This document shows, one piece after another, positions 42,336-51,362 of a stretch of DNA of 64,000 nt. Source of the stretch: Schumannella luteola. GTDB lineage: Bacteria; Actinomycetota; Actinomycetes; Actinomycetales; Microbacteriaceae. Numbering within the stretch: the stretch's first letter is position 1; each line of letters begins with the position of its first letter. The notes under the pieces were generated by a model, which was not told where the DNA came from, made no database searches, and saw only the letters and a list, made by a program, of their open reading frames with translations. The stretch is taken from assembly GCF_013408685.1 (NCBI RefSeq), contig NZ_JACBZY010000001.1, forward strand, positions 2,914,001 to 2,978,000, written 5' to 3'. Both the position numbers and the translations under genes were made by a program.

Positions 42336-43118
42336 CTAGCGGCGGCCGGACAGGGCGGCGGCCGTGCGGGCGAGCCCGGCGACTCCCCCATCGGCGAGCG
42401 ACGACACGAGGGCGGAGCCGACGATCGCGCCGTCGGCGTACTCGAGCACCTCGGCGACCTGCTCGGCCGTCGAGATGCCGATGCCGACGCAGGCGCGGTC
42501 GGCGCCGGCGTCGCGCAGTCGCGTGACGAGGCCGCGAGCGGCCGCATCCACGTCGGCGCGGGCGCCGGTGACGCCCATCGTCGAGACGGTGTAGACGAAG
42601 CCGCGGCTCGCGGCGACGATCTGCTTCAGGCGCGCGTCACTCGACGACGGCGCGGCCAGGAAGATGCGGTCGAGCCCGGTGCGCTCGCTCTCGGCGATCC
42701 AGTCGTCGGCCGAGTCGGGCGTGATGTCGGGCGTGATGAGCCCGGCGCCGCCGGCCGACTTCAGGTCGTCGGCGAAGCGGGTGGGACCGTACTGCAGCAC
42801 CGGGTTCCAGTAGGTCATGATCACGACCGGCACGTCGACGCGGGCTCGGATGCGCTCGACCGCCGTGAACGCGTCGCTCAGCCGGAAGCCGTTGGCGAGC
42901 GCCTGCTGCGTCGCGGCCTGGATGGCGGGGCCGTCCATGACCGGGTCGGAGTAGGGCAGACCGAGCTCGAGGATGTCGACGCCGTTCTCGGCGAGGGCGA
43001 CCGCGGCATCCACGCTGGTGTCGAGATCGGGGAAGCCGATCGGCAGGTAGCTGATGAGCGCGCCGCGCCCCTCGGCCTTGCGGGCGTCGATGACGCGCCC
43101 GACGTGGGACTCGGTCAT
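42336..43118 (-). CDS. trpA: Tryptophan synthase alpha chain
   Basis: 260 residues, a complete TIM barrel. It cleaves indole-3-glycerol phosphate to indole, which is channelled to TrpB. The active-site segment [18 protein letters not shown] carries the catalytic glutamate and aspartate; SxxGVTGAR and the phosphate-binding GIGIST lie later. The ATG at 43118 overlaps the trpB stop by four bases, so the two subunits of the complex are made together. The next gene downstream is lgt. Confidence 0.97.
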   Translation of the reverse strand: MTESHVGRVIDARKAEGRGALISYLPIGFPDLDTSVDAAVALAENGVDILELGLPYSDPVMDGPAIQAATQQALANGFRLSDAFTAVERIRARVDVPVVIMTYWNPVLQYGPTRFADDLKSAGGAGLITPDITPDSADDWIAESERTGLDRIFLAAPSSSDARLKQIVAASRGFVYTVSTMGVTGARADVDAAARGLVTRLRDAGADRACVGIGISTAEQVAEVLEYADGAIVGSALVSSLADGGVAGLARTAAALSGRR

Positions 43119-44329
43119 TCCTGGGTCGCTCCCTCGTCGAACAGGTCGAACCAGCGGCCCGCCGTCTGCACGTCCTTGTCGCCGCGGCCGGAGAGGTTCA
43201 CCAGCAGCGTCGCCTCCGGTCCGAGCTCCCGGCCGAGGCGCAGCGCGCCGGCGAGGGCGTGAGCCGACTCGATCGCGGGGATGATCCCCTCGGTGCGACT
43301 GAGCAGACGCAGTGCGTCCATCGCCTCGACGTCGGTCGCGGGCAGGTACTCGGCGCGGCCGATGTCGGCGAGCCAGGAGTGCTCAGGACCGACGCCCGGG
43401 TAGTCGAGGCCGGCGGAGATCGAGTGCGACTCGAGCGTCTGGCCGTCGTCGTCCTGCAGCAGGTAGCTGCGGGCGCCGTGCAGCACGCCCGGGCGGCCGC
43501 GCTGGATCGCGGCGGCGTGCTTCTCGGTGTCGACGCCGTCACCCGCGGCCTCGTAGCCGATCAGGCGCACGTCGGCGTCGTCGAGGAAGGCGTGGAAGAT
43601 GCCGATCGCGTTGGAGCCGCCGCCGACGCAGGCGAGCACGGCCGTGGGCAGCGCCCCGGTCAGCTCGAGCACCTGCTCGCGCGCCTCCTCGCCGATGATC
43701 TTCTGGAAGTCGCGCACCATCGTCGGGAACGGGTGCGGACCCGCCGCCGTGCCGAAGATGTAGTTGGTGCTCTCGACGCTCGCTACCCACTCGCGATACG
43801 CCTCGTTGATGGCGTCCTTGAGTGTGCGCGAGCCGGCGGTGACCGACACGACCTCGGCGCCGAGCAGGCGCATGCGGGCCACGTTGAGCGCCTGGCGCTG
43901 CGTGTCGACCTCGCCCATGTAGATCGTGCACTCGAGGCCGAAGAGCGCCGCCGCGGTCGCGGTCGCGACGCCGTGCTGGCCGGCGCCGGTCTCGGCGATC
44001 ACGCGCGTCTTGCCGATGCGCTTCGTGAGCAGGGCCTGGCCGAGCACGTTGTTGATCTTGTGCGAGCCGGTGTGGTTGAGGTCTTCGCGCTTGAGCAGGA
44101 TGCGGGCGCCGCCCGCGTGCTCGGCGAAGCGCGGCACCTCGGTCAGCAGCGAGGGCCGGCCCGTGTAGGTGCGGTGCAGCTCGGCGAGCTCGGCCTGGAA
44201 CACCGGGTCGACCTTGGCGGCCTCGTAGGCCTCGGTCAGCTCGTCGATCGCGGCGATGAGCGACTCGGGCATGAAGCGCCCGCCGAATTCGCCGAAGAAC
44301 GGTCCGTCGACCGCGCGGAGGTCGGTCAT
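43115..44329 (-). CDS. trpB: Tryptophan synthase beta chain
   Basis: 404 residues. The PLP enzyme condenses indole with serine. The PLP lysine is in [15 protein letters not shown], the phosphate loop is [12 protein letters not shown], and the N-terminus [16 protein letters not shown] is typical of TrpB1. Start ATG 44329 overlaps the trpC stop (ATGA) and its own stop overlaps trpA the same way, giving a translationally coupled trpC-trpB-trpA set. Confidence 0.97.
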   Translation of the reverse strand: MTDLRAVDGPFFGEFGGRFMPESLIAAIDELTEAYEAAKVDPVFQAELAELHRTYTGRPSLLTEVPRFAEHAGGARILLKREDLNHTGSHKINNVLGQALLTKRIGKTRVIAETGAGQHGVATATAAALFGLECTIYMGEVDTQRQALNVARMRLLGAEVVSVTAGSRTLKDAINEAYREWVASVESTNYIFGTAAGPHPFPTMVRDFQKIIGEEAREQVLELTGALPTAVLACVGGGSNAIGIFHAFLDDADVRLIGYEAAGDGVDTEKHAAAIQRGRPGVLHGARSYLLQDDDGQTLESHSISAGLDYPGVGPEHSWLADIGRAEYLPATDVEAMDALRLLSRTEGIIPAIESAHALAGALRLGRELGPEATLLVNLSGRGDKDVQTAGRWFDLFDEGATQE

Positions 44330-45159
44330 GCGCGCTCTCCCGTCACGGCGTCAGCGCCCGAGGTCTCCGCCTGGGCGGGATCCGACTGGGCGTTGAGGAA
44401 CGACTCGAGGGTCTGGATCGGGTCGCCGCCCGTGACGAGCGCCTCGCCCACCAGCACGACATCCGCTCCCGCGTCGCGGTAGTGGGCGACGTCGGCGGGC
44501 CGCAGCACGGCCGACTCCGCGACGCGCACGACGCCGGCCGGGATGCGGTCGGCGAGACGGCCGAACAGGTCGCGGTCGAGCTCGAAGGTGCTGAGGTCGC
44601 GCGCGTTGACCCCGAGCACGCTCGGTCCGAGCTCGAGGGCCCACTCGACCTCGTCGGCACTGTGCGTCTCGACGAGCGCGGTCATGCCGAGCGAGTGGAT
44701 GAGCTCGTGCAGCTCGGCGAGCACCGACTGCTCGAGCGCGGCGACGATGAGCAGCACGAGATCGGCGCCCGCGGCGCGGGCCTCGAACACCTGGTACGGC
44801 TCGGCGATGAAGTCCTTGCGCAGCACCGGGATGCCGACGGCGGCGCGCACGGCCTCGAGGTCGTCGAGCGAGCCGCGGAAGCGGCGCTGCTCGGTGAGCA
44901 CCGAGATGGCGCTGGCTCCGCCGGTCTCATAGGAGACGGCGAGGGCGGCGGGATCGGTGATCTCGGCCAGGGCGCCGCGCGAGGGGCTCGCGCGCTTCAC
45001 CTCGGCGATGATCTTGACGCGCTCGGCCGGCTCGAGCGCCACGACGGCGTCGAGGGCGGCGGGGCGGGCCAGAGCGGCCGCCTCCACCTCGGCGAGCGGA
45101 CGGATGCTGCGGCGCTCCGCAGCATCCGCGAGGGCTCCGGAGACCAGGTCGCTGAGCAC
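44326..45159 (-). CDS. trpC: Indole-3-glycerol phosphate synthase
   Basis: 277 residues. It closes the indole ring from CdRP. The family motif [15 protein letters not shown] holds the catalytic lysine; later segments [22 protein letters not shown] and [13 protein letters not shown] match IGPS. The start is GTG 45159, two bases after the stop of the preceding small membrane protein gene; the longer open frame upstream is antisense-like. It is not fused to TrpF; the isomerase step is usually done in Actinobacteria by the bifunctional HisA/TrpF enzyme, which is not in this window. The C-terminal ~25 residues are a disordered extension. Confidence 0.95.
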   Translation of the reverse strand: MLSDLVSGALADAAERRSIRPLAEVEAAALARPAALDAVVALEPAERVKIIAEVKRASPSRGALAEITDPAALAVSYETGGASAISVLTEQRRFRGSLDDLEAVRAAVGIPVLRKDFIAEPYQVFEARAAGADLVLLIVAALEQSVLAELHELIHSLGMTALVETHSADEVEWALELGPSVLGVNARDLSTFELDRDLFGRLADRIPAGVVRVAESAVLRPADVAHYRDAGADVVLVGEALVTGGDPIQTLESFLNAQSDPAQAETSGADAVTGERA

Positions 45160-45161
45160 CT

Positions 45162-45392
45162 TTAGTCGTGAGCCTTCGGAACGTAGCGGGCTCCCCCGAC
45201 GCCGTAGCCGGCCTTCTTGAGGATGCCGCCGACGATGAGGCCGACCACGAGGAGTCCGGCGCTCGCCCAGACGACCCACGCGACGTCCAGGAAGAAGGCG
45301 ACGGTGCCGATCGCGAAGGCGATGAGCATGATCACTACGGCCGTCCATGCCGCGGGCGAATTGCCGTGGCCGGGGTCGTTCTCTTCCGACAC
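45162..45392 (-). CDS. HGxxGaxxW-type small membrane protein of the trp cluster
   Basis: 76 residues. The N-terminus has DPGHGNSPAAW, the histidine-glycine motif after which this actinobacterial family is named, followed by two membrane helices (AVVIMLIAFAIGTVAFFL and WVVWASAGLLVVGLIVGGIL) and a short basic end. Members are found between trpE and trpC in many Actinobacteria, exactly as here. The function is not established; a role linked to tryptophan synthesis is inferred from position alone. It ends two bases before trpC. Confidence 0.88.
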   Translation of the reverse strand: MSEENDPGHGNSPAAWTAVVIMLIAFAIGTVAFFLDVAWVVWASAGLLVVGLIVGGILKKAGYGVGGARYVPKAHD

Positions 45393-45494
45393 AGGTGACT
45401 CCTTCTCGGGGGTGTTCGTTCAGTCTATCGGCCCGACCGACGCAGCCGGGACGGACGCGGGGCGCGGCGGCGATCGCGGGTGCGCCCGCGTCGA

Positions 45495-46205
45495 TCAGCG
45501 GGTGGGGTCGTCGCCCTCGCTCAGGGCGTCCCAGTCGGCGACGGCGTCGCGGGATGACGGCGGGGCGACGGAGGATCCGGGCGCGTCGGCGGCGGCGCGA
45601 GCGCCGGATCCGGGCGCGTCGACGGCCGGCGCCGTGTCGTCGAAGGCCTCCGCGGCGTCGCGCCCGTCGGGCGCCACCAGACGGGTGCGGGTGTAGCGAC
45701 GCGACGACACCGGCCACCGCGTCGCCGTGACGGCGACCAGCAGGCCGAGCAGCGCGACCACGATCCCCGCGACGAGCGCGAGCGCGGGCCATCCGGAGCC
45801 GTCGACGCGATCCACGAGGTCGGCGGCGTGCTGACCGGAGATGCCGGCCGTCTCGCGCAGCACCGAGCTCGACGCCCGCGCCGGGTCGCCGATCGTCAGC
45901 GCGGCCTGCAGCGTGATGCAGCCGCCGAGCGCGATCTGCAGCACGCCGAGGATGATGCGGAACGCCACCCCGGCGAGGGCGAGCGCGGCGACCAGCACGA
46001 GGCCGGTCAGGGCGAGCGCGAGCAGCGGGCCGGCAGCGACCTGACCGGAGGCCGGGATCGCGCGGTCGTCGAGGTGCAGCACGTACCACTGCTGGCTCCA
46101 GGCCAGCAGCACGACGCCGTTGCCAGCGAGCAGCGCGAGCAGGCTCAGGCCCTTGAGCCGGCCTCCGCGCTTCGCGGAGCTCTCGGGCTCGGCGGGCGCG
46201 CTCAT
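45495..46205 (-). CDS. Trp biosynthesis-associated membrane protein (TIGR02234-like)
   Basis: 236 residues. Four hydrophobic segments are visible: LSLLALLAGNGVVLLAW, GPLLALALTGLVLVAALALAG, IILGVLQIALGGCITL and GWPALALVAGIVVALLGLLV, the pattern of the actinobacterial protein found beside trpE, with the WSQQWY segment after the first helix. The C-terminal ~70 residues are an acidic, disordered cytoplasmic tail. ATG 46205 overlaps the trpE stop as ATGA. Function unknown; transport or regulation of a tryptophan intermediate has been guessed only from context. Confidence 0.88.
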   Translation of the reverse strand: MSAPAEPESSAKRGGRLKGLSLLALLAGNGVVLLAWSQQWYVLHLDDRAIPASGQVAAGPLLALALTGLVLVAALALAGVAFRIILGVLQIALGGCITLQAALTIGDPARASSSVLRETAGISGQHAADLVDRVDGSGWPALALVAGIVVALLGLLVAVTATRWPVSSRRYTRTRLVAPDGRDAAEAFDDTAPAVDAPGSGARAAADAPGSSVAPPSSRDAVADWDALSEGDDPTR

Positions 46206-47752
46206 CCCAGCCTCCGCAGCGCGTTCGCGACGGCGACGGCACGCAGCGGCGCCGCGGCCTTGTTGCGCGACTCCTCGAGCTCGGTCTGCGGGTCGGAGTC
46301 GGCGACCAGACCGGCTCCCGCCTGCACGTGCGCGCGGCCGTCGATGAGGGTCGCGGTGCGGATCGCGATCGCGAGGTCCGCATCCCCGGCCAGGTCGATG
46401 TAGCCCACCACTCCCCCGTAGACGCCGCGCTGCGCGGGCTCGAGCTCGTCGATGATCTCGAGGGCCCGCGGCTTCGGCGCACCGGAGAGCGTGCCGGCCG
46501 GGAAGGTCGCCCGGAAGACGTCGATCGGCGTGACCGTGTCGCGCAGGTCGCCCTCGACGCTCGAGACGAGATGCATGATGTGGCTGAAGCGCTCGACCTG
46601 CATGAACTCGGTCACCTCGACGGTGCCGGCGACGCTGACCTTCGAGAGGTCGTTGCGGGCCAGGTCGACGAGCATGAGGTGCTCGGCCCGCTCCTTCGGA
46701 TCCGCGAGAAGCTCCTCGGCGAGGTCGAGGTCGTGCTCGGGCGTGGCGCCGCGGGGGCGCGAGCCGGCGATCGGGTGCATGTACACCCGCTTCTCCTGCA
46801 CCTTGAAGAGCGCCTCGGGGCTCGAGCCGACCACGCTGTAGGGGCGGCCGTCGGGCGTCGCCAGGCTCAGCAGGTACATGTACGGGCTCGGGTTGAGCGT
46901 GCGCAGCACCCGGTAGACGTCGAGCGGCTCGGCGGTGAGCTCGGCGTCGAAGCGCTGCGAGATGACGACCTGGAAGACGTCGCCGTCGCGGATGAAGTCC
47001 TTCGAGCGCACGACCTCGTCGCGGTACTCCTGCTCGTCCTGGCGCGGCTCGGGCTGCGGCGGCAGGCTGAGGTCGACGTCGCCGATCCACGCCTCGGACG
47101 GCTGCGCCAGGCCGGACTGCAGCGCGTCGAGGCGCGACTGCGCGTCCGACCAGAGCGCGTCCGGCGCGTCCGTGCCGTCGTTGAGGACGGAGGCGATCAG
47201 CGTCGCCGTGCCGGTGCGGTGATCGAGCACCACGAGCTCGGCGACGAGGCCGAGCGCCTGACCCGGGATGTCGTAGTCGGCGGGCGGCGCGTCGGGCAGG
47301 CGCTCGATCTGACGGATCGCCTCCCAGCCGATGAAGCCGACCAGGCCGCCGGTGAGGGGCGGATGCCCGGGCACGCGCGGCGTGCTCCAGCGGCGGTAGA
47401 GGTGCTCGAGCGCCGCGAGCGGACCGGTCGGGGCGTCGGCGCCGAGGGCGCGCTCCGCCGAGACGCCGGTGTCGATCCAGTGCGCGCGGGCGCCGGTCTC
47501 GGGGTCGGTCGAGGTGCTGTCGCCGGTCTGGGTCAGCACGCCGAAGGAGCTGACGCCGATGAAGGAGTAGCGCGACCAGATGCCGCCCTGCTCCGCCGAC
47601 TCGAGCAGGAAGGTGCCCGGGCGTCCGGCGGCGAGCTTGCGGTAGACCCCGACGGGCGTCTCGCCGTCGGCGAAGAGCTCGCGCAGCACGGGCACGATGC
47701 GGTGCCCGGCGTCGAGGGCGGCGTCGAAGTCGGTGCGCGACGTCGAGGTCAT
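46202..47752 (-). CDS. trpE: Anthranilate synthase component I
   Basis: 516 residues. It makes anthranilate from chorismate using ammonia from a glutaminase subunit (TrpG, not in the window). The chorismate-binding core is visible as [46 protein letters not shown] and [15 protein letters not shown]. An N-terminal LLESAEQGG-like segment is where tryptophan feedback inhibition acts in the family (LLES element). The ATG at 47752 overlaps the hisI stop by four bases, so trpE has no leader or attenuator of its own in this arrangement. Confidence 0.96.
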   Translation of the reverse strand: MTSTSRTDFDAALDAGHRIVPVLRELFADGETPVGVYRKLAAGRPGTFLLESAEQGGIWSRYSFIGVSSFGVLTQTGDSTSTDPETGARAHWIDTGVSAERALGADAPTGPLAALEHLYRRWSTPRVPGHPPLTGGLVGFIGWEAIRQIERLPDAPPADYDIPGQALGLVAELVVLDHRTGTATLIASVLNDGTDAPDALWSDAQSRLDALQSGLAQPSEAWIGDVDLSLPPQPEPRQDEQEYRDEVVRSKDFIRDGDVFQVVISQRFDAELTAEPLDVYRVLRTLNPSPYMYLLSLATPDGRPYSVVGSSPEALFKVQEKRVYMHPIAGSRPRGATPEHDLDLAEELLADPKERAEHLMLVDLARNDLSKVSVAGTVEVTEFMQVERFSHIMHLVSSVEGDLRDTVTPIDVFRATFPAGTLSGAPKPRALEIIDELEPAQRGVYGGVVGYIDLAGDADLAIAIRTATLIDGRAHVQAGAGLVADSDPQTELEESRNKAAAPLRAVAVANALRRLG

Positions 47753-48213
47753 TCGGTGCTCTCTCCCGCGGTGTCGTTCGAAGTCTGCTGGTCGGCATCC
47801 GCCGTCGTGTCGTCGGGGAACTCGGCGTCGTCGGCCGAGGAGCCGACCACGGGCTCGAGCGGATCCACGTCGAAGCAGGCCCGCGCGCCCGTGTGGCAGG
47901 CCGGGCCGAGCTGCTCGACCCGCACCAGGAGCGTATCCCCGTCGCAGTCGAGCGCCGCCGTCTTCACGTACTGGCGGTGGCCGGAGGTGTCGCCCTTGCG
48001 CCAGTACTCCTGGCGCGAGCGCGACCAGAACGTCACCCGGCCCTCGGTGAGGGTGCGGCGCAGCGCCTCGTCGTCCATGTAGCCGAGCATGAGCACGGCG
48101 CCGTCGGTGTCGTCCTGGATGATCGCGGGCAGCAGGCCGTCGCGGTTCCAGCTGACCCGGGCGACGACGGCCTCCGGGGTCTGATCGCTCGCGCTGTCGG
48201 TGGTCCAGCTCAT
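47749..48213 (-). CDS. hisI: Phosphoribosyl-AMP cyclohydrolase
   Basis: 154 residues, with only the cyclohydrolase domain; HisE is separate. It opens the adenine ring in the third step of histidine synthesis. Seen: [33 protein letters not shown], and the zinc/metal cysteines in [26 protein letters not shown]. The last ~40 residues are acidic and disordered. It overlaps hisF upstream and trpE downstream by four bases each. Confidence 0.96.
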   Translation of the reverse strand: MSWTTDSASDQTPEAVVARVSWNRDGLLPAIIQDDTDGAVLMLGYMDDEALRRTLTEGRVTFWSRSRQEYWRKGDTSGHRQYVKTAALDCDGDTLLVRVEQLGPACHTGARACFDVDPLEPVVGSSADDAEFPDDTTADADQQTSNDTAGESTE

Positions 48214-48971
48214 CGCACCGCCACCCCTTCCGCGGCCATCGCCGCCTTGACCTCGCCGATCGTCAGCTCGCGGTTGTGGAACACGCTCGCCGCGAGCACC
48301 GCGTCGGCGCCGGCCTCGACCGCCGGAGCGAAGTCCGCGGCCTTCCCGGCGCCGCCGCTCGCGATGACCGGCACGCTGCTCAGCTCGCGCACCGCGCGGA
48401 TGAGCTCCAGGTCGAAGCCCTGCTTCGTGCCGTCGGCGTCGATCGAGTTGACCAGCAGCTCGCCGGCGCCGCGCTCGATCGCCTCGCGGGCCCAGGCCAG
48501 CGCATCCAGCTCGGTCTCGGTGCGGCCGCCGTGGGTCGTCACGACGAAGCCGCTCGGGGTGCGCTCGCTGCGCTTGATGTCGAGGCTCAGCACGAGCGCC
48601 TGCGCGCCGAAGCGGTCAGCGATCTCGCCGAGCAGCTCGGGCCGGGCGATCGCCGCGCTGTTGACGCCGACCTTGTCGGCGCCGCAGCCCTGCAGCCGGG
48701 CCACGTCCTCGGTGGAGCGCACGCCGCCGCCGACGGTCAGCGGGATGAAGACCTGCTCGGCCGTGCGGGTGACGACCTCGTAGGTCGTGGCGCGCTCATC
48801 CACCGTCGCCGTGACGTCGAGGAAGGTGATCTCGTCGGCGCCCTGCGCGTAGTAGAGCGCGGCGAGCTCGACCGGGTCGCCGGCGTCGCGCAGGTCGAGG
48901 AAGTTGACGCCCTTGACGACGCGCCCGCCGGACACGTCGAGACAGGGGATGACGCGGGTCGGAACCGACAT
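48210..48971 (-). CDS. hisF: Imidazole glycerol phosphate synthase, cyclase subunit
   Basis: 253 residues, complete TIM barrel. With HisH (not in window) it makes imidazole glycerol phosphate and AICAR. The catalytic aspartates are in [18 protein letters not shown] near the N-terminus and [13 protein letters not shown] in the middle; phosphate-binding GGGVRSTED and ASGGAGK follow. The start was set at ATG 48971 ([12 protein letters not shown]), 11 bases after hisG. The stop overlaps hisI as ATGA. Confidence 0.96.
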   Translation of the reverse strand: MSVPTRVIPCLDVSGGRVVKGVNFLDLRDAGDPVELAALYYAQGADEITFLDVTATVDERATTYEVVTRTAEQVFIPLTVGGGVRSTEDVARLQGCGADKVGVNSAAIARPELLGEIADRFGAQALVLSLDIKRSERTPSGFVVTTHGGRTETELDALAWAREAIERGAGELLVNSIDADGTKQGFDLELIRAVRELSSVPVIASGGAGKAADFAPAVEAGADAVLAASVFHNRELTIGEVKAAMAAEGVAVR

Positions 48972-48982
48972 GGCGACCCGCC

Positions 48983-49822
48983 TCAGATGCGCGCGGCGTG
49001 GATGGGCGTCACCAGGATGGCGCGCGCACCCAGCGCGTACAGCTCGTCCATGAGCGCGTTGGTCTCGCGGCGCGGGACCATCACCCGCACGGCGACCCAC
49101 TCGCGGTCGCGCAGGGGCGACACCGTCGGCGACTCGAGACCGGGCGTCACCGCGACGGCGGCGTCGACCAGAGCGGCCGGCAGGTCGTAGTCCATGAGCA
49201 CGTACTGGTGCGCGACCAGGACGCCCTGGATGCGACGACGCAGCGTGTCGAGGCCGGGCACCTCGGGCCGCGCCGCGATGAGCACGCCGCTCGACTCGAG
49301 GATCGGCGGGCCGAAGACCTCGAGGCCCTGCTTGCGCAGGGTCGATCCGGTCTCGACCACGTCGGCGATCGCATCCGCGACACCGAGCTTGATCGCCGAC
49401 TCGACGGCGCCGTCGAGGCGCACGATCGAGGCGGAGAGGCCGTCGCGGCCGAGGAAGTCGCTGACGAGACCCTCGTAGCTGGTCGCGATGCGCAGGCCCT
49501 CGAGCTGGCTCACGTCGTGGAAGGCGCCGGCGGGCCCGGCGAAGCGGAAGGTGGAGGCGCCGAAGTCGAGCGCCTCGACCTCGACGGCGCTCGAGCGCGA
49601 GTCGAGCAGCAGGTCGCGGCCGGTGAAGCCGACATCCAGAGCGCCCGAGCCGACGTAGGTGGCGATGTCGCGCGGGCGGAGGTAGAAGAACTCCACGCCG
49701 TTGCGCGGGTCGGAGACGGTGAGCTCCTTCGGGTCGCGGCGCGTGGCGTAGCCCGCCTCGCGCAGCATCTCGACGGAGGACTCGGAGAGCGCGCCCTTGT
49801 TGGGCACGGCGATTCGCAGCAT
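48983..49822 (-). CDS. hisG: ATP phosphoribosyltransferase, long form
   Basis: 279 residues. It is the first, committed step of histidine synthesis, joining ATP and PRPP. The N-terminus [14 protein letters not shown] and the PRPP loop region ([17 protein letters not shown]) are typical. The C-terminal ~75 residues are the ACT-like regulatory domain of the long form, so feedback inhibition by histidine without HisZ is expected. ATG 49822 has a weak GAAAGA ribosome site. It lies 52 bases after hisE and just before hisF. Confidence 0.95.
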   Translation of the reverse strand: MLRIAVPNKGALSESSVEMLREAGYATRRDPKELTVSDPRNGVEFFYLRPRDIATYVGSGALDVGFTGRDLLLDSRSSAVEVEALDFGASTFRFAGPAGAFHDVSQLEGLRIATSYEGLVSDFLGRDGLSASIVRLDGAVESAIKLGVADAIADVVETGSTLRKQGLEVFGPPILESSGVLIAARPEVPGLDTLRRRIQGVLVAHQYVLMDYDLPAALVDAAVAVTPGLESPTVSPLRDREWVAVRVMVPRRETNALMDELYALGARAILVTPIHAARI

Positions 49823-49874
49823 CGGTTCTTTCTCTTCGATCAGAGGGTTCACGGGGAGGGTGAGCGGGAACTGA

Positions 49875-50138
49875 TCAGAGATGTCGGTAGACGTCCTGCA
49901 GGCTGAGGCCCTTCGCGAGCATCATCACCTGCAGGTGGTACAGCAGCTGGGAGATCTCCTCCGCCGCCTCGTCGTCGCTCTGGAACTCCGCGGCCATCCA
50001 GACCTCGGCGGCCTCTTCGACGATCTTCTTGCCGATGGCGTGCACTCCCGCGTCGAGCTGCGCGACCGTGCCGGACCCCTCGGGGCGGGCGGCGGCCTTC
50101 TCGCTGAGCTCGGCGAACAGCGTGTCGAACGTCTTCAC
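49875..50138 (-). CDS. hisE: Phosphoribosyl-ATP pyrophosphatase
   Basis: 87 residues. It hydrolyses phosphoribosyl-ATP, the second step of the pathway. The MazG-like helical fold is recognisable by [17 protein letters not shown] and [19 protein letters not shown] with metal-binding glutamates. The start is GTG 50138 ([13 protein letters not shown] follows); an upstream ATG would add a non-conserved stretch. First his gene of the cluster, with hisG 52 bases downstream. Confidence 0.93.
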   Translation of the reverse strand: MKTFDTLFAELSEKAAARPEGSGTVAQLDAGVHAIGKKIVEEAAEVWMAAEFQSDDEAAEEISQLLYHLQVMMLAKGLSLQDVYRHL

Positions 50139-50184
50139 GAGGATCCAGGCTACCGGGCGCGGGAGGGTGCCCGGTGCGAACGAG

Positions 50185-50221
50185 CGCGCGGCGCGGGCCC
50201 CGAGGAGCACCGCGCCGCGCG
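50185..50221 (-). terminator. Terminator after the FKBP gene
   Basis: Perfect 12-base arms CGCGCGGCGCGG/CCGCGCCGCGCG with a 13-base loop begin 17 bases after the FKBP stop. It separates the FKBP gene from hisE. Confidence 0.55.
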
Positions 50222-50238
50222 AGGGAGTGGGAACGCGC

Positions 50239-50607
50239 TTACTTCGCGTCCAGCAGGTCGATCACGAACACCAGGGTGCGCCCGCCCAGGCGGTGACCGG
50301 AGCCGGCGGGGCCGTAGGCGAGGTGCGGCGGCACGACGAGCTGGCGACGACCGCCGACCTTCATGCCGGGGATGCCGTCCTTCCAGCCCTGGATGAGGTT
50401 GGTGAGGGGGAACTGGATCGACTCGCCGCGGTTCCAGCTCGAGTCGAACTCGTCGCCCGACTCGAAGTCGACGCCGACGTAGTGCACGTCGACGAGGCCG
50501 CCGGCGACGGCCTCCGCTCCGGTGCCGACCTCGAGGTCGGTGATGACGAGCTCGGTCGGGGCCGGGCCCTCGATGAAGTCGATCTCGGGCTTGGTCTTGT
50601 CAGTCAT
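50239..50607 (-). CDS. FKBP-type peptidyl-prolyl isomerase
   Basis: 122 residues, a single cytoplasmic FKBP domain without signal peptide. Characteristic segments: [38 protein letters not shown] and [10 protein letters not shown], followed by [10 protein letters not shown]. It speeds cis-trans proline isomerisation in protein folding. The start was set at ATG 50607 ([10 protein letters not shown]). It ends at a strong hairpin and is preceded by rpe 37 bases upstream. Confidence 0.95.
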   Translation of the reverse strand: MTDKTKPEIDFIEGPAPTELVITDLEVGTGAEAVAGGLVDVHYVGVDFESGDEFDSSWNRGESIQFPLTNLIQGWKDGIPGMKVGGRRQLVVPPHLAYGPAGSGHRLGGRTLVFVIDLLDAK

Positions 50608-50644
50608 GCGACCAGTCAAGCAGGTTCGACCCGCGTCGACAGCG

Positions 50645-51307
50645 TCAGTGCGCGTGGGCGGCGGCCGCGGCGCGCAGCCCGGCGATCGCCTCACCCGCGT
50701 GCGGGGCGCCGTAGACGCTCGAGCCGGCGACGAAAGTGTCGGCGCCCGCGGCGGCGGCGACCTCGATCGTGTCGAGCGTGATGCCGCCGTCGACCTGCAG
50801 CCAGACGTCGGAGCCGGCCGCGTCGGCCGCGGCGCGCACCGCGGCGACCTTGGCCATCTGGTCGGCCATGAACGACTGCCCGCCGAAGCCCGGCTCGACC
50901 GTCATGACGAGGACCTGGTCGAACTCGGGCAGCAGTTCGAGGTAGGGCTCCACCGCCGTGCCCGGTTTGAGCGCGAGCCCGGCTCGGGAGCCGATCTCGC
51001 GCAGACGACGCGCGAGCTTCACCGGCTCGTCGGTCGCCTCGGCGTGGAAGGTGACCGAGAACGCGCCCAGCTCGGCGTAGCCGGGGGCCCAGCGGTCCAC
51101 ATCCTCGATCATCAGGTGGATGTCGAGCCCGATCGGCGACACCGCCTGGATGCGCTGCACCATCTGCGGGCCGAAGGTCAGGTTCGGCACGAAGTGGTTG
51201 TCCATGACGTCGACGTGCACGTAGTCGGCGTCGGCGATGCGCGCGAGCTCGGCCTCCATGTTGACGAAGTCGGCGGAGAGGATGCTCGGTTCGATGCGCA
51301 CGGTCAC
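50645..51307 (-). CDS. rpe: Ribulose-phosphate 3-epimerase
   Basis: 220 residues, a TIM-barrel metalloenzyme interconverting ribulose-5-phosphate and xylulose-5-phosphate in the pentose phosphate pathway. Signature: EPSILSADF at the N-terminus, VHVDVMDNHFVPNLTFG with metal-binding His and Asp, MTVEPGFGGQSF and VDGGI. The start is GTG 51307. It follows rsmB after 55 bases; the rsmB-rpe order is common in Actinobacteria. Confidence 0.96.
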   Translation of the reverse strand: MTVRIEPSILSADFVNMEAELARIADADYVHVDVMDNHFVPNLTFGPQMVQRIQAVSPIGLDIHLMIEDVDRWAPGYAELGAFSVTFHAEATDEPVKLARRLREIGSRAGLALKPGTAVEPYLELLPEFDQVLVMTVEPGFGGQSFMADQMAKVAAVRAAADAAGSDVWLQVDGGITLDTIEVAAAAGADTFVAGSSVYGAPHAGEAIAGLRAAAAAHAH

Positions 51308-51362
51308 GGAGCGACCCTAGCGAGGGGCATCTCCGAGATCACGCGGTCGGCGCAGAGCGGTC

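Noticed and set aside
44326-46482. A 718-codon frame extending trpC upstream
   Set aside because: It would run through the two trp-cluster membrane protein genes in a wrong frame; GTG 45159 gives a normal 277-residue TrpC directly after the preceding stop.
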